Shown piece after piece: positions 10,805 through 19,659 of a stretch of 64,000 bases of DNA. The DNA is taken from contig NC_092616.1 of NCBI RefSeq assembly GCF_047663525.1, positions 5,493,501 through 5,557,500 on the forward strand, given 5' to 3'. The translations under genes were made by a program, and so were the position numbers. Each line of letters opens with the position of its first letter. The first letter of the stretch is position 1. The stretch is from Anas platyrhynchos. Its lineage: Eukaryota; Chordata; Aves; Anseriformes; Anatidae. The notes under the pieces are model-generated. The model made no database searches, had not been told where the DNA came from, and worked only from the letters and a program-made list of their open reading frames with translations.

Positions 10805-13800
10805 GGGGGACCGGGGGACTCTACCCTAGCAGATCCACTGGTTAAACTTAAGCTAGGGAAATTGGAACAGGAGATGGAATTTTTAATAGACACGGGAGCT
10901 TCTTATTCAGTGCTGAACCAGAAACTAATACCAGAAGATAAAGACTTTGTGACTGTGATAGGAGCCACTGGCCAACAAGAAAAAGCCTTTTTCTTAAAAC
11001 CATTGAAATATAAATTGGGAAAACAAATGGGGATACATAGATTTTTATACCTGCCTGGATCTCCAAAATCTCTATTAGGTCGAGATTTGTTAGAACAATT
11101 AGAAGCAGAAATTATCTTTGAAAAAGGGAAAATGGAATTAAGGATAGGAGAAGAACAACTAATAAATGTGTTAAGCCTGGCACTAATACAAACAGACCCT
11201 AAAAGTGAAATACCCTTAGAAATCATAAATCAAGTATATCCAGGAGTTTGGGCCACTGAAGTTCCTGGAAGAGCCAAAAATGTGACCCCAATAATTATTA
11301 AATTAAAGCCAGGAGAAAAACCCGTTAAGGTTAAGCAATATCCTTTGAGGATAGAAGATAGGAAAGGAATTAAAGAGATAATTGATAGATTTATACAGTA
11401 TGGATTACTGATTGAATGCGAATCAGAATACAATACACCCATATTGCCAATTAAAAAGGCAGATGGGAAAAGATATAGGCTAGTTCAGGATCTGAGGGCC
11501 ATAAATAAGATCACTGAGGATATACATCCAGTAGTGGCAAACCCTTATACTTTGCTGACTAAATTAAGGAATAGTCAAGTCTGGTTTACCGTACTGGATT
11601 TAAAAGATGCCTTCTTCTGCCTACCTTTAGCCACTGAAAGCCAAAACCTATTTGCCTTTGAATGGGAAAACCCTGACTCAGGCAGAAAGACACAGTTAAC
11701 GTGGACAGTGCTACCACAAGGATTCAAGAATAGCCCCACTATTTTTGGAAACCAATTAGCAAAAGAACTTGAAACTTGGATACCTCCGGACACTGAAGGG
11801 GCTTTGTTACAATACGTAGATGATCTCTTAATAGCTACCAAGACTAAAGAGAGTTGTATTCAATGGACTGTAAGTCTCCTTAATTTTCTGGGTTTAAATG
11901 GATATCGAGTCTCTCAACAGAAAGTCCAGCTGGTTCAACAACACGTGACCTACTTGGGATTTGGAATTTCGGGAGGTCAGCGAGAACTAGGAACTGAACG
12001 TAAGGAAGTCATTTGCCGGACTCCAGAACCTCAAACGGTAAAGGAGCTACGAACCTTTCTGGGAATGACAGGTTGGTGTCGCCTTTGGATTTATAATTAT
12101 GGACTAATGGTAAAGCCTCTATATGAATTGATAAAGAGTAATCAGTCAAAGTTAGTCTGGACTGGAGAGGCACGAAACGCCTTTAAACAACTTAAACGAG
12201 AATTGATGCAAGCTCCAGCTTTGGGATTACCGGATCTCTCGAAACCCTTTTGGTTGTTTTCTCATGAGAGACAAGGGATAGCTTTGGGAGTACTAGCACA
12301 AAGACTGGGTCCCTATAAACGAGCAGTAGCTTACTTCTCTAAACAATTAGATGAAGTAAGTAAAGGATGGCCCGGATGCCTTCGAGCTGTTGCAGCCGTT
12401 GTTATCAATATACAAGAAGCTCGGAAATTTACAATGGGACAGAAAATGACAGTGTTAGTCTCCCATACGGTCTCAACAGTTTTGGAACAAAAAGGAAATC
12501 ATTGGCTTTCACCACAAAGATTTTTAAAATATCAAGCAATATTAGTAGAACAAGATGATGTGGAAATTGTGGTCACTAACGTCGTAAATCCAGCTTCTTT
12601 CCTTAGCGGAACTCTGGATGAACCTATAACTCATGATTGTATAGAAACAATGGAGACTGTGTATTCTAGTCGACCCGATCTTAAGGAAGAACCTTTAGAA
12701 GATGCTGATGAATCTTGGTATACTGATGGGAGCAGCTTTGTAAAACAAGGACAACGTAAGGCAGGATATGCTGTTACAACTGCTCAACAGGTGATCGAGT
12801 CTAAACCATTACCCCCTGGGACATCCGCCCAGAAAGCAGAGATAATTGCTCTTACACGAGCACTGGAACTAGCAGCAGGAAGGAAAATAAATATTTGGAC
12901 AGACTCTAAATATGCATTCGGCGTGGTACATGCTCATGGAGCAATTTGGAAAGAACGTGGATTGTTGACTGCCCAGGGAAAACAGATAAAACATGCTGAA
13001 GAAATTTTAAGGTTGTTAGAGGCAGTAAAACAACCAGAGAAGGTAGCTATCATGCATTGTCGGGGACACCAAGAGGGGAATGCTGATTTTGAAATTGGAA
13101 ATCGATTGGCAGATCAGGAGGCTAAACGGGCAGCTGAAATAATTGAGGTGAAGGCAATGTCTTTGATACCAGACGGTAAAATCCAAACTATGTACAGGGA
13201 CCAAAAACCAAATTATACAAAAGAAGACTTAAAATTAATTGAAGATTTGAAAGGTACAAGGAAACCAGATGGATGGGTATATTTAAAAGATAACCGCGTG
13301 ATAATACCCTCTAATTTGATACGGCCCATAGTTCTCACAGAACATAATAAAACACATTGGGGAGCTGACACATTGCATAAGAGCATGAGTCAGACATTAG
13401 TAGGACGAAATTTATACACAACAATAAAACAAGTAACTCAACAATGTAGCATCTGTTTACGTAACAACCCCAATACTAAGAATAGAATAAAATTTGGAAT
13501 AATTAGTAAAGGAAATTATCCAGGACAACAGTGGCAAATTGATTTTTCAGAACTCCCTAGAAAAGGGGGGTTTCGTTATTTACTGGTTTTGACTGACACG
13601 TTTTCTGGTTGGCCCGAAGCTTTTCCCTGTCGAACAAACAAAGCAAGAGAAGTGGTTAAAGTCTTGTTAAATGAAATAATACCACGCTACGGGATTCCAG
13701 TAGCAATGTCTTCTGATAGAGGTTCACATTTTTGTGCACAAGTGGTACAACAGATAAGTAAGATCTTAAAGATAGATTGGCAACTACATACCCCTTATAG

Positions 13801-14356
13801 ACCACAGGCAAGTGGACAGGTAGAAAAAATGAACCATTTAATTAAACAACAAATAGCTAAAATCGGACAAGAGGCTAATTTGTCATGGCCTCAATCCCTC
13901 CCTTTAGCATTACTCAGAATTAGAGTTAAACCTAGAGTAAAAGAGAATTTGAGCCCCTTTGAAATTTTATATGGAAGGCCATATCAATTTCTATTTAGTG
14001 GGGAGGATCTAACGCAGCTGGGATCAGAATATTTATATACTTCTATAACTGAACTTCAAAAACAATTAAATAAAGTACATAAATTTGTGTTAGGGACCAG
14101 AGCTAGAGGGTTGGATCAACCAATCCACCCCTTTAAGCCTGGGGACTATGTATATATAAAGATTTTTTCAGGACAACCCCTAGAGGAAAAATGGAATGGA
14201 CCGTATCAAGTGTTGCTGACAACTCACACTGCTATCAAGATTAGAGAACAAGCTGCTTGGATCCACTATTCCCGAGTGAAGAAGGCTCCAGGAGCTCCTT
14301 GGAAAGTAACACCAGGTGACGACGAACTGAAACTAAAGCTTAGTCGATCAAAATGA
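10805..14356 (+). CDS. pol: Retroviral Pol polyprotein (PR-RT-RNase H-IN)
   Basis: This is an open frame of about 1183 codons after the UGA at 10802; there is no natural ATG because Pol is normally a gag readthrough product. Domains in order: aspartic protease with DTGAS at about 10889; reverse transcriptase with LPQGF and the catalytic YVDD at 11813-11824; RNase H with YTDGSS near 12720; integrase with a zinc-binding HX3H near 13340 and CX2C near 13445. The integrase catalytic acidic residues lie near 13540 (WQIDF), 13722 (SSDRG) and 13819 (the Glu in QVEKMN). The integrase C-terminal domain carries the GPYQVLLTT-type motif. No stop or frameshift interrupts the frame. It ends in TGA, overlapping the env ATG by four bases (ATGA). 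The length matches complete gammaretroviral Pol. This is a remnant of viral replication machinery, not a host gene. Confidence 0.93.
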   Translation, partial: GGPGDSTLADPLVKLKLGKLEQEMEFLIDTGASYSVLNQKLIPEDKDFVTVIGATGQQEKAFFLKPLKYKLGKQMGIHRFLYLPGSPKSLLGRDLLEQLEAEIIFEKGKMELRIGEEQLINVLSLALIQTDPKSEIPLEIINQVYPGVWATEVPGRAKNVTPIIIKLKPGEKPVKVKQYPLRIEDRKGIKEIIDRFIQYGLLIECESEYNTPILPIKKADGKRYRLVQDLRAINKITEDIHPVVANPYTLLTKLRNSQVWFTVLDLKDAFFCLPLATESQNLFAFEWENPDSGRKTQLTWTVLPQGFKNSPTIFGNQLAKELETWIPPDTEGALLQYVDDLLIATKTKESCIQWTVSLLNFLGLNGYRVSQQKVQLVQQHVTYLGFGISGGQRELGTERKEVICRTPEPQTVKELRTFLGMTGWCRLWIYNYGLMVKPLYELIKSNQSKLVWTGEARNAFKQLKRELMQAPALGLPDLSKPFWLFSHERQGIALGVLAQRLGPYKRAVAYFSKQLDEVSKGWPGCLRAVAAVVINIQEARKFTMGQKMTVLVSHTVSTVLEQKGNHWLSPQRFLKYQAILVEQDDVEIVVTNVVNPASFLSGTLDEPITHDCIETMETVYSSRPDLKEEPLEDADESWYTDGSSFVKQGQRKAGYAVTTAQQVIESKPLPPGTSAQKAEIIALTRALELAAGRKINIWTDSKYAFGVVHAHGAIWKERGLLTAQGKQIKHAEEILRLLEAVKQPEKVAIMHCRGHQEGNADFEIGNRLADQEAKRAAEIIEVKAMSLIPDGKIQTMYRDQKPNYTKEDLKLIEDLKGTRKPDGWVYLKDNRVIIPSNLIRPIVLTEHNKTHWGADTLHKSMSQTLVGRNLYTTIKQVTQQCSICLRNNPNTKNRIKFGIISKGNYPGQQWQIDFSELPRKGGFRYLLVLTDTFSGWPEAFPCRTNKAREVVKVLLNEIIPRYGIPVAMSSDRGSHFCAQVVQQISKILKIDWQLHTPYRPQASGQVEKMNHLIKQQIAKIGQEANLSWPQSLPLALLRIRVKPRVKENLSPFEILYGRPYQFLFSGEDLTQLGSEYLYTSITELQKQLNKVHKFVLGTRARGLDQPIHPFKPGDYVYIKIFSGQPLEEKWNGPYQVLLTTHTAIKIREQAAWIHYSRVKKAPGAPWKVTPGDDELKLKLSRSK

Positions 14357-16530
14357 GGACATTAAGGTTGAGAGTATTTGGTAATATGGTTGGCAGAAGA
14401 TTTGTTCAGAGAATTGTTTTGTTTTTATGGCTTATAGTTGTAATTGTGATTCAAGAAGGTGCCTCTGTGATAATAGAGAATGGTGGGTGGCCTTGGACTG
14501 AAGCCGTAACAACAGAGAATAAGAATCTTAATGGAAGGTTATCAGTCATTGTCATCTGGCGAACAAATGTTAACTATCTATATAAACCATCAGAATGGCG
14601 AAAATTAGGGGAAGGGTGGACACACCAAAGAACCATAGGAGATGAAATTAAAATAGGGTGTCGAATGTTTAATGGAACGACTGACGAGAAAGCAACGGGG
14701 ATTCTGGTTAAACCGATTTCCAAAAATGGACAACAAGAGGGTTGTATTCGCCCAGGTAAATTGGATTGCTGGTATAATTTTATACTAACAGAGAATGTAG
14801 AAATCAGCTGTTTTTGGAATAATAATAATGGCCAACAGTCCAAAGTCAATAATGGTGAGGGCCTCATGTTAAATTTTACAATATATGCGGCACTTCCTAC
14901 AACAGTGAGACCCTCTACAACCCACGCCCCACCTCTAATCAAACTGGAACCCAAAATTTATGAAACTGGCCCGTATGTAGTAAGGAACACGGGCCAACAG
15001 CAATTGTTATTTAATCCAGAATGGTCACTCAAGCGTGTTGAGTTGCTAATACAAATCAACATCTCGGCAGTTCAACCAGCCTGTTCTCCTTTCTTAAGAA
15101 CATCATTTGAAGACTGGACAATATGGTCACAGAAGCAAGTGCACTTCAGGGGCAGGACACGAAGAGACTTAACTGGAATGCTAGGAACAGGATTAGGAAT
15201 TTTAAATGGAATTGATTCAGAAATATTAATGAATAAGCTAGCCACAGCAACAAGTGATTTGACAAAATTAAAACAACCCTTACAATCATCCTTATTGGCA
15301 TTGGGAACTAGCCAATGGCAAGTTTCAAAGGTGTTACAGAAATGGGAAAATGCAGAAGACCAAGACCACAAACTAATAATAGATGCACTTAGTATGATTC
15401 AAGATAATGTATCCTTAGCTCTTAGTTGTATGCAAGCACAGTTATGGTTGCAGGCAACAGCTGCCCTGATTATTAGGGAAGGAAGTGAAGGCATTTTTCC
15501 AGCTGAAATCCGAAAGGCAGTTTGGGACAATGCCAATGATTTTGAGAAGAAGTTCCAGTCTTGGTGGACCCTGGTGAATTTTACTTATGATCCCGTTGTT
15601 AACATGGCTACTGCCTTCGTGCTTACTATACGTAATGCTACAGTTTACGTTATTCACCCGATCCTTGCACTAGGATTAAACCATGAGAAGACAGTGCTTT
15701 ATCCTTCAGAGCATAGAACATGGGCACGAATGGAGAATGGAAAATGGCAGTCCGTAAATCTAGAATCATGTGTTACCCGGGAACAACAAGGATTTATTTG
15801 TGAAAGTAATACAATTGATGCTCAGGACGTATGTTTTGACACGGAGCAAGGTATCTGCCACTTTGAAATTCATCCAAATACCAGTCAAAAGACTGTGCTT
15901 GTATATGTTGGTAAAGGGTGCGTGTGTTTAAGAACTGCTTGTGATTTTGTAGAAATAGACAAGGAGAATATAACTCTCCATAGCAAAAATCATTCTAATT
16001 TTTGTATTTGTAACTTTGTTAGAATCGTCGGGTGTGATTTTCTATATTTAGCACCAGTGGTATCCCACCAGCTGATCAAGTCTAACAACACAATGTATCA
16101 TAAGTTACTACCTACACCTATTGGGATGAACCTCACACTAGTGAAGCAACTAGTTAAACACCAAGACCTGATTAGAATTTTAAAAGGTATTCAGGAAAAT
16201 GGAGAGAAGACTCTAATTACTGTCCATCATGATACAAAGGAAATAAGCAGAGTTTTGCAGAGAGTGAAACGAGACACAAGTCACAACTGGTGGGATACAC
16301 TTTTTGGATGGTCGCCAACTGCAACTGGGATTTTGAACACACTGAGTCACCCAATTATTGTTTTATTGATATTGGTTGGTATAAGTTTAATATTGTCTTT
16401 TGTATTACTTGTTTGGAATTGGAAATTGTTACAACGAATGTCCATGTTAGCCTCCTTGACAAATGTGCATGGCAAGGTATTGAGGGGTACATATCATAAA
16501 GACTGGGAAGAAAATTTCCGTATTAAGTAA
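14353..16530 (+). CDS. env: Retroviral envelope glycoprotein, full-length open frame
   Basis: This is a frame of 725 codons starting at the ATG that overlaps the pol stop. Residues about 14-32 form a hydrophobic signal/anchor segment. A dibasic furin-type site (RTRR) ends at residue 271 and would split a short surface subunit from an unusually long C-terminal subunit of about 450 residues. A Gly/Leu-rich stretch resembling a fusion peptide follows directly. A second furin-like site (RVKR) lies at residues 637-640, just before a Trp-rich membrane-proximal segment, a membrane helix at about 665-689 and a tail of about 35 residues. Many N-glycosylation sequons are present, and a Cys-rich region lies at about residues 475-590. 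I do not see the usual CX6CC motif or the adjacent conserved segment of gammaretroviral transmembrane subunits. An Ovex1-like avian env group is one possible relative, but I cannot confirm this. Confidence 0.85.
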   Translation: MRTLRLRVFGNMVGRRFVQRIVLFLWLIVVIVIQEGASVIIENGGWPWTEAVTTENKNLNGRLSVIVIWRTNVNYLYKPSEWRKLGEGWTHQRTIGDEIKIGCRMFNGTTDEKATGILVKPISKNGQQEGCIRPGKLDCWYNFILTENVEISCFWNNNNGQQSKVNNGEGLMLNFTIYAALPTTVRPSTTHAPPLIKLEPKIYETGPYVVRNTGQQQLLFNPEWSLKRVELLIQINISAVQPACSPFLRTSFEDWTIWSQKQVHFRGRTRRDLTGMLGTGLGILNGIDSEILMNKLATATSDLTKLKQPLQSSLLALGTSQWQVSKVLQKWENAEDQDHKLIIDALSMIQDNVSLALSCMQAQLWLQATAALIIREGSEGIFPAEIRKAVWDNANDFEKKFQSWWTLVNFTYDPVVNMATAFVLTIRNATVYVIHPILALGLNHEKTVLYPSEHRTWARMENGKWQSVNLESCVTREQQGFICESNTIDAQDVCFDTEQGICHFEIHPNTSQKTVLVYVGKGCVCLRTACDFVEIDKENITLHSKNHSNFCICNFVRIVGCDFLYLAPVVSHQLIKSNNTMYHKLLPTPIGMNLTLVKQLVKHQDLIRILKGIQENGEKTLITVHHDTKEISRVLQRVKRDTSHNWWDTLFGWSPTATGILNTLSHPIIVLLILVGISLILSFVLLVWNWKLLQRMSMLASLTNVHGKVLRGTYHKDWEENFRIK

Positions 16531-16550
16531 AAGAATTTACTAGATTTTCC

Positions 16551-16564
16551 AGAAAAGGGGGGAA
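16551..16564 (+). other. Polypurine tract
   Basis: AGAAAAGGGGGGAA lies directly before the first TG of the LTR. This is the expected site and composition of the plus-strand primer of reverse transcription. Confidence 0.85.
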
Positions 16565-17181
16565 TGATATAGTATAAACTCACTTTAGGATAGAACAAAA
16601 CTTGTGGTTAAAAGTTAGCAGGGACAAAGTAAACGACATCTTGTTATCTGTAGACCTTTTGTTATGTTTAAGCATCTTGTTATTTGAAAACATCCCAGTA
16701 TCTGTTAACCGTTAGTCAGGCTGAGACTTGAGATAACTTGAGTCAATTGTCTTGTCTTGTTAACTGAGACTTCCTGTTATCGGCCGACCCCCAGTTAAAT
16801 TGAAAGCCAACTCAGCATTTTTATAGCTTGGAAAACAACTGATTAAGCAAAGGTGAAAAGTGCATTACGAGGAAGACCTACAGCCTTCCTCCCAACGACC
16901 ACTGCCCACATCCTGAAGACCCCGGCCAACAATTCTTGGAAGACTTTTGCGCAAGCGCAAGGACTGATAAGCTAATTAGCATACGAAGCGAGGGTGGGCG
17001 GGGTTAGGTAATGAATATGTATAGGTGCTAATTGAATATTCATTGTTTTGCTGTATAAATATGAGATAGTTTGTCACTTCGAACATGCACGATAGGCGGA
17101 AGGATCCCCCGTGCATCCAGCGCTGCAATAAAGAATATACCACTTAAGGAAATTTCGGCTTTGAACTTTAAATCAGTTACA
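16565..17181 (+). mobile_element. 3' LTR of the pol-env ERV
   Basis: The LTR begins TGATATAGTATAAAC right after the polypurine tract. A TATA box (TATAAATA) is at 17054-17061 and a polyadenylation signal AATAAA at 17127-17132, preceded by CATCCAGCGCTG. I place the end at CAGTTACA (17181). This choice is approximate because the 5' LTR is missing and there is no partner copy for comparison. The promoter/R region shares spacing and motifs (AATGAATATGTAT, CCAGCGCTG) with LTR-A at 1781-2669, so the two belong to related families. Confidence 0.75.
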
Positions 17182-17329
17182 TTAGGCAAAAGAATTTTCA
17201 TAGTGTCTAGCCAAGCATTATCCAGCTCCTTACTTCAGCAGGGAGCTTTTGCAACTCCCGCTCCTCAAGCGGAGCTCCTTGTTTTTATAATACAAAAGAC
17301 AATGAACAAGCATTTATTGTGTATTACAC
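17182..17329. other. Short unique stretch between ERV and minisatellite
   Basis: This AT-rich sequence contains a GC-rich hairpin-like segment, with GGAGCTTTT and CGGAGCTCC arms near 17240-17278. I see no gene. Confidence 0.4.
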
Positions 17330-17715
17330 TTCCCAGCTCAAACTGGGACCCCCAGCCCCTTCCCATTATGAACTGGGACCCTTAACCCCTTCCCAGTATG
17401 AATTGGGCCCACCCCAGTACAAAGTGGGACCCCCATACCCTTCCCAGTATGAACTGGGCCCATTCCACTGCAAACTGGGAACTTTCCCAGTACAAAGCAG
17501 GGCTCCCAGCTCCAAGCCAGCTCAAACTGGGATTGTCCCCAGCTCAGACTGGGACCCCCAGCCCTTTCCCAGTATGAACTGGGCTCCCCAGCCTCATCCC
17601 AGTACAAACTGAGACCCTCAGCCCTTTCCCAGTATGAATTGGGCCCGTCCCAGTTGGAACTGGGCCCCCCAGCCCCATCCCAGTACAAACTGGGCCCATT
17701 CCCAGTACAGACTGG
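17330..17715. repeat. Minisatellite with CCCAGTATGAACTGGG-type units
   Basis: Imperfect units such as CCCAGTATGAACTGGGC and CCCAGTACAAACTGGGA repeat about every 18 to 40 bases, separated by CCCAGCCCCT-type spacers. Each core is partly palindromic (CCCAGT...ACTGGG), so single strands could form hairpins. The array ends about 150 bases before the KIF22-like start codon. Confidence 0.85.
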
Positions 17716-17724
17716 CCGCCTTTC

Positions 17725-17860
17725 CCTTTGCCCCGCCCCCCGTTGCCAGGCAACCGACGCCATTTCGTCCTGCCCCGCCGGGCTGCCCGCACTGCGCATG
17801 CGCGCGCGCCGGCCTCCCATTGGCTCCCGCCCCGCGGCTTCAAACTGTCCGGCGGGAGCG
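17725..17860 (+). promoter_or_regulatory. CpG-rich promoter of the KIF22-like gene
   Basis: A GC box (CCCCGCCCCC) near 17731 is followed by GTTGCCAGGCAAC at 17742-17754, a near-perfect X-box palindrome of the RFX type. An inverted CCAAT box (ATTGG) is at 17819-17823, and TTCAAA at 17839-17844 is the reverse of the cell-cycle homology region TTTGAA. CCAAT plus CHR close to the start is the arrangement known from genes activated in G2/M by the MuvB-B-MYB complex. That fits a mitotic kinesin. No TATA box is visible. The motif matches are seen directly; binding is inferred. Confidence 0.55.
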
Positions 17861-19103
17861 ATGGCGGCGGAGGCTGCGGCTGGTGCGGGGGGGGGCTTGT
17901 GGGGGGGGATCTGAGGGGATCTGTGGGGATTTGGGGGAAAATGGGGGGCTGGGGGGGCTCAGGGGGGTTTGGAGAAGGGGTGCGAGGCTCTGGGGGGCGT
18001 CTGGCGGTGAGGGGAGAGGGGCTGTGAGGGGCAAAAGGGGCTGTGAGGGGCATTTTGTGAGGGAACAGGCTGTGAGGGGACGTTTTGTGAGGAGATGAGG
18101 GGTTAAAGGACGCTTCGTGAGGGGAGAGGGGGCTGTGAGGGGATATTTTGTGAGGGGATGAGGGGCTGTGAGGGGGCATTTTGTGAGGGGATGAGGGGTT
18201 AAGGGACACTTCATGAGGGGACAGGGACTGTGAGGGGGTATTTTGTGAGGGAACACAGAGCTGTGAGCGGAAAAGGGGCTGTGAGGGGACAAATCCTGAG
18301 GCACTGGTGTGTGAGGGAACATTTTGTGAGGGGCTGCGAGGGGGACAAGGGGCTGAGGGGACGGGGCTGCGAGGGGGCATTTTGGGGGTGTCAAGGGGCT
18401 GCGAGGGGACAAATCCTTAGGGAAGCAGTCAGGGAAGGGACATTTTTTGAGGGGACGGGGGGGCTTTGAGGGGACACTTTTCTAGGTGACAGGGGGCTGC
18501 GAGGACCCGGCGTCCACCCAGCCCCCCCTCAACGGCTGCCAATGCCCCCCCAGCACCCCCCCGGCGGGTTCAGGTCTGCGTCCGCCTGCGCCCCGGCCCC
18601 CCCGGTGAGGAGCCCTGCCTGCTGCCCCTCGACTGCCACACCCTGCAGCTGCGTGAGGACCCCCCCCACGCCCCCTCCTGCTACCGGTGAGCCTCGGGAG
18701 GGGGATGGCGGGCAGCACCCATGGGTGCTCCCCCCCTCCCTCACATTTTAACCCCTTTTTCCCCTCAGCTTCGATGCTGTTTACGCCGCCGCCAGCTCCA
18801 CCGCCGCCGTCTACGAGGGCTCCGTCCGCCCGCTGCTGGCCCAGTTCCTGGCCGGCCGCGACGTCACCATTCTCGCCTACGGGCCCAGCGGCTCCGGTGA
18901 GCCTCGACGCCCCCTCCCCATGCCGCGGCGACCCCCCAAAAGGCTGACACGGTGCCTCCGTGCCCCCCCCAGGGAAGACTCACACCATGCTGGGCGGTGA
19001 AGGGGAGCCCGGCTTGGTGCAGCGCGCCCTCGAGGAGCTTCTGCAGGCCGTGGGGGCCGGCCGCCGCCTCAGCGTGGCCTGCATGGAGGTGTACTGCGAG
19101 GAG
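17861..19103 (+). pseudogene. KIF22: KIF22-like kinesin, first four exons only (truncated)
   Basis: Exons at 17861-17882, 18554-18686, 18769-18896 and 18973-19103 join with matching phases (1, 2, 1, 0) and GT/AG borders. They encode about 138 residues. After a short Ala-rich start comes the first motor strand (VCVRLRP), then a segment aligning well with KIF22 (FDAVY, YEGSV, LLAQFLAG), the P-loop YGPSGSGKTHTMLGG and the strand/helix ending VYCEE. KIF22 (Kid) is a chromosome-arm-binding plus-end motor with YGPTGAGKTHTMLG at this point. No later motor exons (switch I, switch II, neck) or DNA-binding HhH tail follow. The next candidate acceptor at 19167 opens a frame unlike any kinesin, and a minisatellite comes next. 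I read this as a 5' gene fragment, or as the edge of a rearrangement or misassembly. Assignment to KIF22 over another N-kinesin is likely but not proven. Confidence 0.7.
18000..18485. repeat. GC-rich minisatellite in kinesin intron 1
   Basis: Variants of GGGGCTGTGAGGGGACATTT and TTTGTGAGGGGATGAGGGG recur about every 40 to 50 bases, with GTTAAGGGACACTTC-type spacers. The plus strand is G-rich with frequent GGGG runs that could form quadruplexes. Confidence 0.85.
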
Positions 19104-19224
19104 GTGGGCTTGTGCCCCGTTCCCCCCCCTCAAATCGCCCCCCTTTTGGTCCACCTCCCCTCCCCAGGTGCCGGTGTCCCCCCATTTCTCGACCTGTGCC
19201 ATCCCCAGTCTCCAGATCTGCATT
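19104..19224. other. Breakpoint region between kinesin and CCDC81-like gene
   Basis: After the donor GTGGGC at 19104 there is a polypyrimidine/AG pair at 19166, but the codons that follow do not resemble kinesin. Similarity to the second CCDC81 promoter copy begins only at about 19448, so the join between the two genes lies in this interval or in the adjoining repeat. Confidence 0.5.
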
Positions 19225-19445
19225 CCCCTATAGGCAGATGCCCCCCAGACCCCACTATAGCCCCCAAAAAAGCATAATCCCCCCCCCAAAAACATATTCC
19301 CCCCCCAAATCCCCATATTCCCCCATATGACCACCCCAAAATCCCCATTTTGCCCCCATATGCCCCCCAAAATCCCCATTTTGCCCCCATATGCCCCCAA
19401 AATCCCCATATTCCCCCATATCCCCCCCGAAATCTCCATTTTGTC
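19225..19445. repeat. Minisatellite, CCCCATATGCCCCCAAAATC units
   Basis: Units of about 30 bases of the form CCCCATATG-CCCCCCAAAATC-CCCATTTTG are repeated five or more times, on the border between the kinesin fragment and the CCDC81-like gene. Confidence 0.85.
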
Positions 19446-19447
19446 CC

Positions 19448-19659
19448 CAGGTGCAGCCTGGTCCCTGCTGGGCACTGCTTGGGTGCTCCCCAGCGCTGTC
19501 CTTCTGTGGCCAGGAGTGGGGGCAGCAGGCAGCAAGCTTGCACTGGGCGACCCTCGCTGACGGGCGGAGGGAGGAGCAGGGGCACCTTGCAGAGGAGCTG
19601 TGGTTGAGGAGCCAGGGCGCGCATCCCTTGTCCTGAGCTGAGGGCCAGCAGCAAGCGAG
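19448..19659 (+). promoter_or_regulatory. 5' flank of the CCDC81-like gene, duplicated at 57163
   Basis: From GCCTGGTCCCTGCTGGGCAC onward this sequence matches 57163-57410 almost base for base, continuing into the first coding exon in both places. The shared block starts about 200 bases before the ATG and probably holds the promoter and 5' UTR. No TATA box is evident. Confidence 0.5.

Larger units (their letters stand above)
10751..17181 (+). mobile_element. 5'-truncated endogenous retrovirus (pol, env, PPT, 3' LTR)
   Basis: The order is a trace of the gag end, protease-RT-RNase H-integrase, env, polypurine tract and LTR. The 5' LTR, leader, primer-binding site and essentially all of gag are absent, and the 14-bp satellite abuts the gag/pol junction directly. 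Pol resembles gammaretroviral (class I) ERVs, with protease in the pol frame and an HHCC plus DDE integrase ending in an LTT-containing C-terminal domain. Base composition is A-rich compared with the GC-rich surroundings, as expected for a retroviral insert. Both long frames are open from end to end, so the insertion is either fairly young or has been kept by selection. Confidence 0.92.

Noticed and set aside
17544-18412. Minus-strand Ser/Pro-rich frames of 190 to 278 codons
   Set aside because: These are translations of the intron 1 and promoter minisatellites, antisense to the kinesin exon.
19167-19233. A fifth kinesin exon after the acceptor at 19166
   Set aside because: The encoded residues do not resemble any kinesin segment and the frame soon ends in the minisatellite.
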